From the NCBI GenBank assembly GCA_017445115.1, contig JAFSUU010000022.1, forward strand, positions 1 to 11,710: a stretch of DNA of 11,710 bases. Reading direction: 5' to 3'. This document shows positions 6,441 to 11,710 of this stretch, in pieces; positions within the stretch are counted from its first letter, which is position 1; each line of letters starts with the position of its first letter. Below the pieces are notes generated by a model. It was given only the letters and a program-made list of their open reading frames with translations. It was not told the origin of the DNA and did not search any database. The translations under genes and the position numbers were made by a program. This stretch comes from Clostridia bacterium. GTDB lineage: Bacteria > Bacillota_A > Clostridia > Oscillospirales > CAG-272.

Positions 6441-6519
6441 TATGTTGACTGAACAAACTTGTTTTGCCGCTTTTGTTACATTTTGCCTTCATATACGCTT
6501 AAAGCGGGACGTGATATGT

Positions 6520-6555
6520 AAAAATCAGAGCCATGCTGTTGAAGCGTGGCTCTGA
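6520..6555 (-). terminator. Intrinsic terminator of the amidohydrolase gene
   Basis: TCAGAGCCATGC (6525-6536) pairs with GCGTGGCTCTGA (6544-6555), 12 bp with one G-U pair. On the minus strand TTTTT (6524-6520) follows. It lies 11 nt past the stop codon. Confidence 0.85.
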
Positions 6556-6566
6556 ATATTCTTGCA

Positions 6567-7364
6567 TTATTCCAATCCGAGAAAACCGTTGATGTTTCTC
6601 CACAGAATTTTGTCCCGCTGGTCGTCGGTGAGATCGATCCTGTCGAACTTTTCAAGCTCTTCGACCGCGCTCCACATGGGGTAGTCGGTGCCGAAAAAGA
6701 TGCGGTCTTCGCCGAGACGCGTGATGTAATCCTTTGCGGTCTCCGGTGAAATGAAAGCGAGAGACGAGCTCTCGTCGTACCAGACGTTTTCGATTCCTGC
6801 GAGGACTTTTACAGCATGATCCCAGTCTGAATATCCGCCGAAGTGCGCGCCTATCATCTTCTGCCGCGGAAATCTTTTTGCCGCGGCGCGAAGACGCTCG
6901 GCGTTTGAAAAGTCGTATCTGTAGTCTCCGGTGTGGAACAGTATCGGAAGCCTTCCGTCGACTATCTCATAAAGCTCCATCGCGTGAGGGTCGTCGATCG
7001 CGAATTTCTGACAATCGGGGTGCAGTTTTATTCCGTGAAGCCCGAGAGATATAACGCGGTCTACTTCCGCTTCTATCTCTTTCGCGCTCATAGACGGGTG
7101 CAGCGTGCAGAATCCGACGAACATACCGCCTGCCGCGTCGACGCAGTTCTTTATGAAATCGTTTATCTTCGGTACCTGGTCGTGAGTCGTCGCGACCGAA
7201 TGAACGAGACAGCGTTCAACTCCCGCCGCACGGCAGTTTTCGAGCAGAGTGGAGATCGTTCCGTCGAAATTCATATCGATGCCGTAAAATTTTCCGACGT
7301 TAGCGGACGCTTTTGCCGCTATTTTGTCGGGATAGATATGTACGTGACTGTCGAAAATACGCAT
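6567..7364 (-). CDS. Amidohydrolase-family metal-dependent hydrolase
   Basis: This 265-aa cytoplasmic protein of the amidohydrolase-2 type has a TIM barrel that binds a divalent metal. Motifs run in family order: DSHVH (His7, His9), GIKLHPD (His115), LFHTGD (His144), GAHFGG (His174) and FFGTDYP (Asp227). Members hydrolyse or decarboxylate varied small molecules, and nothing here names the substrate. The start at 7364 follows AGAGGT by 6 nt and opens directly on the metal-binding strand. The longer frame from 7406 begins almost on top of the promoter -10 box (7402-7397), so it is rejected. The length is usual for compact family members. The gene diverges from the peptidase gene and ends in its own terminator, so it is transcribed alone. 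Confidence 0.85.
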   Translation of the reverse strand: MRIFDSHVHIYPDKIAAKASANVGKFYGIDMNFDGTISTLLENCRAAGVERCLVHSVATTHDQVPKINDFIKNCVDAAGGMFVGFCTLHPSMSAKEIEAEVDRVISLGLHGIKLHPDCQKFAIDDPHAMELYEIVDGRLPILFHTGDYRYDFSNAERLRAAAKRFPRQKMIGAHFGGYSDWDHAVKVLAGIENVWYDESSSLAFISPETAKDYITRLGEDRIFFGTDYPMWSAVEELEKFDRIDLTDDQRDKILWRNINGFLGLE

Positions 7365-7396
7365 TTTTATACCTCTTTTGTCTGTTACAAATATAT

Positions 7397-7425
7397 ATTC
7401 TAACACATATCGAATAAAAATACAA
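7397..7425 (-). promoter_or_regulatory. Promoter of the amidohydrolase gene
   Basis: On the minus strand TTGTAT (7425-7420), a 17-nt spacer and TAGAAT (7402-7397) with an extended TG. The -35 is weak. It lies back to back with the peptidase promoter, with 23 bp between the two -35 boxes. Confidence 0.6.
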
Positions 7426-7448
7426 TACTTTTTGAATTAATCTGTTTA

Positions 7449-7477
7449 TTGACAACTTTGCGCGCGAGTGGTAAGAT
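7449..7477 (+). promoter_or_regulatory. Promoter of the oligoendopeptidase gene
   Basis: TTGACA (7449-7454), a 17-nt spacer and TAAGAT (7472-7477). Transcription from about 7484 excludes the in-frame ATG at 7468 as a start. Confidence 0.75.
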
Positions 7478-7515
7478 TTATATGTATGAAAAATATAAAA
7501 TACGGGAGATATACT

Positions 7516-9222
7516 ATGACGAAATTCAAGGATATGAAATACGAAAGACCGGACGTTGAAGAATTAAAAAAGTCTTATGCCGGATTTACCGAGGCCCTTC
7601 GCGCCGCCGCGTCTTATGACGATGCTAAAAAAGTATTTCTCGAAAAAGAAACTCTTGATAAACACGTATCAACTGCTGGGACTCTCGCAAGCGTCAGACA
7701 TTCCATCGATACGCGCGACGAATTTTACGACGGTGAAATGAAGTTCTGGAACCGTTTTATCCCCGAGCTTCAGTCGTACGATCAGGAATGGATGAGCGCG
7801 ATGCTTGAAAGTCCTTTCCGCGCCGATTTCACGTCTGAATACGGCGACCTTATGTTTGTCAACGCCGAGATCGCGCTGAAGAAGTTTTCACCCGAGATCA
7901 TCCCCGATCTTCAGGCTGAAAATGACCTTACTCAGGAATATGAAAAGCTTATCGCATCGGCGAGGATCCCGTTCAACGACGGAGTATATACGATTTCCCA
8001 GCTCGGTCCTTTCAAATCGAACGCTGACGACGAAGTTCGCCTTGCCGCATGGAAAGCGGAGGGAAAATGGTATAAGGACAACCAGGATAAGCTTGACGAG
8101 ATCTATGACAAGCTGACACATCTTCGCGATAAGATGGGAAAAGCGCTCGGTTACGACGGATTTACAGAGCTCGGCTATTACCGTATGGGCAGAAACTGCT
8201 ATACGAAAGAAGACGTCGAAGTATTCCGCGACGCGGTAGTAAAATATATCGTTCCCGTCGCTGATAAAATATACCGCGCACAGGCAAAGAGGATAGGGAA
8301 AGAGTATCCGCTCTCATTCGCCGACGCAGCACTTTCGTTCAGAAGCGGTAACGCAAAGCCGAAGGGAAGTGCCGACGATATCCTCGCCGCGGCTGACAAA
8401 TTCTACGACGAGCTCTCACCCGAAACTTCAAAGTTCTTCCGCGCCATGAGAGAGTGCGAAACGCTCGACCTTCTCTCAACGGAAGGGAAGCAGGGCGGCG
8501 GCTACTGCACCGAGATCTCCGATTACGGCATACCTTTCATTTTCGCAAACTTCAACGGAACGAGAGGCGACGTAGAGGTCGTCACTCACGAGGCGGGACA
8601 CGCCTTTGAATCGTGGCTCAACATCGACAGAGTTCCGTCGAGTTACGTCTGGCCGTCGATGGAAGCGTGCGAGGTACACTCGATGTCGATGGAGTTCTTC
8701 GCATGGCCGTGGGCTGAAAACTTCTTCGGCGGCGATACGAGAAAGTTCAAGTACAGCCACCTCGCGGGAGCTTTGACGTTCATTCCCTACGGCACGATGG
8801 TCGACCATTTCCAGCACGAGATCTACGCTAATCCGGACTGGAATCCGCGCGAGCGCCACGATTGCTGGAAAAGACTGCTCGGAGTTTATATGCCCTGGAT
8901 GAAGCTCGACGGCGAGATCCCGTTCTATTCCGACGGAGAGGGCTGGCAGCGTCAGCACCACATTTATTCTTCGCCGTTCTATTACATCGACTACTGTCTC
9001 GCGCAGACAGTCGCGCTCGATTTCTGGACGAAGATACAGAAGGATATGAAGGACGCTTGGAAATACTATATGGCGTACACGTCTCAGGGCGGAAGCCGCA
9101 CTTTTACAGACCTTCTGAAGAACGCGGGGCTTGACACTCCGTTTGACGAAAAATGTCTCAGAAACGTCGCCGGTGCGGCGGAAAAATACCTTGATGCATA
9201 CGATATGACCGGTATTGAATAA
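7516..9222 (+). CDS. M3-family oligoendopeptidase (PepF-like)
   Basis: This 568-aa zinc metallopeptidase is presumably cytoplasmic, as it has no signal peptide, and it cleaves short peptides. The M3 signature is THEAGHAFE. His358 and His362 bind zinc, Glu359 is the catalytic base, and Glu386 in MEACEVHSMS is the likely third ligand. The N-terminal ~200 residues are mostly helical, as in M3 enzymes where they cover the active-site channel. The C-terminal HHIYSSPFYYIDYCLAQ is the conserved Tyr-rich segment of the family. GGGAG (7504-7508) lies 7 nt before the ATG at 7516. The in-frame ATGs at 7468 and 7486 fall in the promoter or at the transcription start. It most likely recycles peptides taken up or released during growth. 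Length is normal for bacterial PepF-type enzymes. Confidence 0.9.
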   Translation: MTKFKDMKYERPDVEELKKSYAGFTEALRAAASYDDAKKVFLEKETLDKHVSTAGTLASVRHSIDTRDEFYDGEMKFWNRFIPELQSYDQEWMSAMLESPFRADFTSEYGDLMFVNAEIALKKFSPEIIPDLQAENDLTQEYEKLIASARIPFNDGVYTISQLGPFKSNADDEVRLAAWKAEGKWYKDNQDKLDEIYDKLTHLRDKMGKALGYDGFTELGYYRMGRNCYTKEDVEVFRDAVVKYIVPVADKIYRAQAKRIGKEYPLSFADAALSFRSGNAKPKGSADDILAAADKFYDELSPETSKFFRAMRECETLDLLSTEGKQGGGYCTEISDYGIPFIFANFNGTRGDVEVVTHEAGHAFESWLNIDRVPSSYVWPSMEACEVHSMSMEFFAWPWAENFFGGDTRKFKYSHLAGALTFIPYGTMVDHFQHEIYANPDWNPRERHDCWKRLLGVYMPWMKLDGEIPFYSDGEGWQRQHHIYSSPFYYIDYCLAQTVALDFWTKIQKDMKDAWKYYMAYTSQGGSRTFTDLLKNAGLDTPFDEKCLRNVAGAAEKYLDAYDMTGIE

Positions 9223-9241
9223 GCTATGTCAAACAAAGCGC

Positions 9242-9262
9242 CCGAAAATCCGACTTTTTCGG
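9242..9262 (+). terminator. Weak hairpin after the oligoendopeptidase gene
   Basis: CCGAAAA (9242-9248) pairs with TTTTCGG (9256-9262), 7 bp, followed by TAATTATT with no clean T run. It may act as a poor terminator. Confidence 0.3.
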
Positions 9263-9274
9263 TAATTATTACGC

Positions 9275-9303
9275 TTGACAAACGGGTAAAGCGGTGATAT
9301 TCT
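9275..9303 (+). promoter_or_regulatory. Promoter of the aldolase/transaldolase-like gene
   Basis: TTGACA (9275-9280), a 17-nt spacer and TATTCT (9298-9303) with an extended TGA just before it. The leader would be about 25 nt. Confidence 0.7.
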
Positions 9304-9334
9304 TTATACGGCAATAAAATAAGGAGAGAGAGAT

Positions 9335-10021
9335 ATGTTATATATTATCGATACCGCGCACGTTGACGAGATCAGAAAGTGCAATGAAATATATCCCGTA
9401 GCGGGCGTTACAACAAACCCGACTATCATTTCCAAAGAGCACACGGAGTTCGGACCGCTGATCAAGACGATCAGAAATATCATCGGTCCCGAAAAGATGC
9501 TCCATATACAGACGACTTCCTCGACGGCTCCCGCTATCGTCAAAGAAGCGATGGAGCTCCAGCAGTTCGTCGGCGGCGATTTCTATATCAAGATCCCGAT
9601 CTCCGCTGAAGGACTCAAGGCGACGAAAGAGCTCAAAAGATACGGCATCAAGGTCACGATGACCGCGATCTTCACACAGCAGCAGGCGCTCATCTCCGCG
9701 CTTGCAGGCGCAGATTTCGTTGCTCCCTACATCAACAGACTTGACAATATCGTTTCCGACGGCGTACACGTCGTTGAAGAGATCGTCAATATCTTCAAGG
9801 AATACGATCTTAAAACAAAAGTCCTCGCTGCAAGCTTCAAGAACGTCGAGCAGGTTCACAAGGCGGCTCTCGTCGGAAGCCACGCGGTCACGATCAACCC
9901 CGATCTTTTCGACAAGCTCATTTACCATCCGCTGACATACTACGCAATAGACGATTTCAGCAAGGACTGGGAGAGCGTTTACGGCGATCAGAAGATCCTC
10001 GATATGATCAAAAACGACTGA
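9335..10021 (+). CDS. fsa: Fructose-6-phosphate aldolase / small transaldolase (FSA/TalC family)
   Basis: This 228-aa class I aldolase of the small transaldolase subfamily shows AGVTTNPTII (23-32), Asp6, the Schiff-base lysine Lys86 in FYIKIP, and FVAPYINRLD (128-137). FSA-type enzymes cleave fructose 6-phosphate to dihydroxyacetone and glyceraldehyde 3-phosphate; small transaldolases move the three-carbon unit to erythrose 4-phosphate. The residues that tell them apart favour FSA: Gln59 (Glu in transaldolase B), Tyr132 (Phe in transaldolase B; Tyr131 in E. coli FsaA) and Thr110 (Thr109 in FsaA). That numbering comes from memory of E. coli FsaA. AAGGAG (9321-9326) lies 8 nt before the ATG. 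Promoter and strong terminator make it a single-gene unit. No sugar transporter or kinase is adjacent, so its pathway is not shown by context. Confidence 0.85.
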   Translation: MLYIIDTAHVDEIRKCNEIYPVAGVTTNPTIISKEHTEFGPLIKTIRNIIGPEKMLHIQTTSSTAPAIVKEAMELQQFVGGDFYIKIPISAEGLKATKELKRYGIKVTMTAIFTQQQALISALAGADFVAPYINRLDNIVSDGVHVVEEIVNIFKEYDLKTKVLAASFKNVEQVHKAALVGSHAVTINPDLFDKLIYHPLTYYAIDDFSKDWESVYGDQKILDMIKND

Positions 10022-10030
10022 TCTCAATAC

Positions 10031-10069
10031 AAAAATTAACGGACAGCGACGCTGCCCGTTAATTTTTTT
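10031..10069 (+). terminator. Strong intrinsic terminator after the aldolase gene
   Basis: AAAATTAACGGACAGC (10032-10047) pairs with GCTGCCCGTTAATTTT (10051-10066), 16 bp with one A-C mismatch and loop GAC, ending in a run of T. Confidence 0.85.
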
Positions 10070-10092
10070 CATTATTTGTTATCAATTTATAA

Positions 10093-10121
10093 TTGTGTTA
10101 TTTGATTTTTTATGTTATAAT
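10093..10121 (+). promoter_or_regulatory. Promoter of the right-end secreted-protein gene
   Basis: TTGTGT (10093-10098), a 17-nt spacer and TATAAT (10116-10121) with extended TG, in a very A/T-rich stretch (10068-10160). The A/T richness creates other TATAAT-like words, so the exact box is less certain. Confidence 0.6.
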
Positions 10122-10173
10122 AATTTAAATAAAAAATTAAATGATAATTTTGAACTGTATTTTGGAGGATAAA

Positions 10174-11710
10174 TTGAAAAAGATATTATCGTTCCTGATC
10201 GTTTCAATTATGATATTATCGTCTGCGCTCCCCGTGCTTGCTTCACAGAGTTATGAACCGGGCACGTCAGTGACGATCACCGACGGAGAACTTGTCGCGG
10301 ACAACTACGACAGTCTGACGGAGGGAGAACGCGCGATGCTTCGCTCGGCGCTCATCGCCGGAGGAAGCCGCACCGTTTCCGCGCCCGACGAGAATTCCGT
10401 TACAGTCGATCCTTCGGAGAGGACGGTAAAAGCTGATGCGTTCACCGCATCCGGTCTTACCTGGAAGCCGACCGCCGCGAGAGTGGTATATGAAGACGGG
10501 ACGGAAGATATCACTTTGAGTGAAAGCGGAAACGGCGCTTATGAGTATACCGGGAACGTTTATTCGGTAGAGGTCGATTACAGCACCGGGATCGCCGTCG
10601 GCGAAGCTTCGCAGAGGACCCTTCTTAACGGACCGTATTATTTCCGGCGCGGTTTGCAGAATTTGATCGATACAGACGGTATGTCGACGTCGGTCAACGT
10701 GCTGTCGTCGTCTATCAACACTCTGGTCAACTATACTGACGAATCTCTCGACGAGGGCCTCAGAATTAACGAACAGGATGCCATCGACGCGATAAACGCA
10801 TTAAAAACCGAAACGACTGAAAACGAAAGCTTTTTTGCGATCGAGATCTATTGTTTTGACTATGAATTTGCTGATTCCAAGTCTGAATATCTCCTTGAGA
10901 ACGGCAGTGACTTCGTAAATCAGCTCAGGGATTTTTACGATAAAGTGGTCGCCATATCCAACTGTGAAAACCTTGACGCGATAAACGCTTCTCTGAAAGG
11001 GTTCCAGAAAATCAAATTCAGTATGATCGTGAACACGATCAGAGATCTGGCGGACGGTCTTGAAGCGTGCGCCAATGACGACTGGGCGATCCTCAATGCT
11101 GAGAACGCGTTTCTGAAGAGCGGACTTACAGCTGAGGAATACGCTGAGCTTGACGGATACGCGGAGGCGATAAAAGAATCCGTGTATCACGACGACGAGA
11201 TAAAAGAAGAGCTGCTTTCGGGAACGGTAACGCTGAGATGCAACGTAAACCAGTACAACGTGTCGGTAACGCTGAATGCGAACGTAATAGCGAACACGGC
11301 CGTAGATTCGGACGAGACAAGCGCGCTTGAAACGAGAAAGATGACGCTCCAGGTGCTTGCGGGAGCGACGGCGGACGAAGTTCTCGAAGCGATAGCAAAC
11401 AGCGGAATAGAGGACGTGGCGCTTGCGGCATGGATAGACGTTGATGAAGAGAATTACGTCAGGACGGCGAGCGAGCTGCCCGAGACGGTCAATGAAGATA
11501 TAGAGTACGTGATAACGTACGATCCGAAAGAATTACACGTTACGTACGGATTTGAAACGGAACTTCCGACGACGGTGCCGTACGGATACAATATGACGCT
11601 TCCGCTTCACGGAGGAGACAAACTTGTATACGATTACGAGATAGGCGGAAAGAAATATCTTGAGGGTGACGTGTATAAAGCGACGTCTGACTTCACGGTG
11701 AACAGAAGCG
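10174..11710 (+). CDS. Large secreted protein of unknown function (5' part; runs off the window)
   Basis: An uninterrupted frame starts at TTG (10174-10176), 5 nt after GGAGG (10164-10168), and is still open after 512 codons at the window edge. The TTG start is supported by the signal peptide it exposes: KKILSFLIVSIMILSSALPVLA with cleavage after Ala23. Residues ~25-160 are rich in Thr, Ser and Asp and look beta-type. Residues ~165-330 (INTLVNYTDESLDEG through AEELDGYAEAIKES-like stretches) look mainly helical. From about residue 345 (GTVTLRCNVNQYNVSVTLNA) the protein turns beta-rich and repeat-like, with YDPKELHVTYGFETELP near 450. I recognise no catalytic motif. It is probably a surface or adhesin-like protein. 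Codon choice changes near codon 330: Ile is ATA in 9 of 9 cases and Thr ACG in 17 of 18 beyond that point. Confidence 0.75.
   Translation, partial: MKKILSFLIVSIMILSSALPVLASQSYEPGTSVTITDGELVADNYDSLTEGERAMLRSALIAGGSRTVSAPDENSVTVDPSERTVKADAFTASGLTWKPTAARVVYEDGTEDITLSESGNGAYEYTGNVYSVEVDYSTGIAVGEASQRTLLNGPYYFRRGLQNLIDTDGMSTSVNVLSSSINTLVNYTDESLDEGLRINEQDAIDAINALKTETTENESFFAIEIYCFDYEFADSKSEYLLENGSDFVNQLRDFYDKVVAISNCENLDAINASLKGFQKIKFSMIVNTIRDLADGLEACANDDWAILNAENAFLKSGLTAEEYAELDGYAEAIKESVYHDDEIKEELLSGTVTLRCNVNQYNVSVTLNANVIANTAVDSDETSALETRKMTLQVLAGATADEVLEAIANSGIEDVALAAWIDVDEENYVRTASELPETVNEDIEYVITYDPKELHVTYGFETELPTTVPYGYNMTLPLHGGDKLVYDYEIGGKKYLEGDVYKATSDFTVNRS

Noticed and set aside
9338..10072. Minus-strand 244-aa frame
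   Set aside because: It is a full-length shadow of the aldolase gene caused by codon bias and starts inside the terminator hairpin.

Overview
The window looks like chromosomal DNA from a member of the Clostridia (Bacillota), probably an uncultured, gut-type, Oscillospiraceae-like anaerobe. This rests on strong AGGAGG-type ribosome binding sites, sigma-A promoters close to TTGACA-N17-TATAAT, a lipobox lipoprotein, a dockerin remnant, and Cys-rich and SH3-type secreted proteins of a kind common in Clostridia. Genus cannot be read from the sequence.

Left end (1-960): the 3' part of the tmRNA gene ssrA ends in CCA at 185. It is followed by two tandem, hairpin-rich repeat units (186-343 and 344 to about 480). 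The junction between the units carries a 19/20 copy of the tmRNA 3' end. The second unit abuts the C-terminal stub of a dockerin-containing gene that still has its own terminator. Next comes a doubly deleted relic of an XRE-type regulator, whose intact relative lies about 2.2 kb downstream. The block reads as a rearranged ssrA-downstream site with debris of lost genes.

Middle (957-6325): a 611-aa lipoprotein with a class-3-lipase-like Ser-Asp-His arrangement, an XRE repressor with a close TfoX-N-domain gene behind it, and, convergent on the minus strand, an 825-aa secreted protein. The latter has a bacterial SH3 domain, a long array of Cys/His modules and a C-terminal membrane anchor.

Right (6567-10021): a minus-strand amidohydrolase diverges from an M3-family oligoendopeptidase, each with its own promoter. 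A fructose-6-phosphate-aldolase/transaldolase-like enzyme follows with its own promoter and a strong terminator. These look like ordinary peptide and sugar metabolism genes, mostly monocistronic.

Right end (10174-11710): the first 512 codons of a large secreted protein with a TTG start, running off the window. Its synonymous codon choice changes abruptly around codon 330, suggesting a mosaic gene.

The most unusual feature is the tandem repeat after ssrA: stems differ in sequence between units yet stay paired. No CRISPR array, transposase, integrase or complete mobile element is visible.
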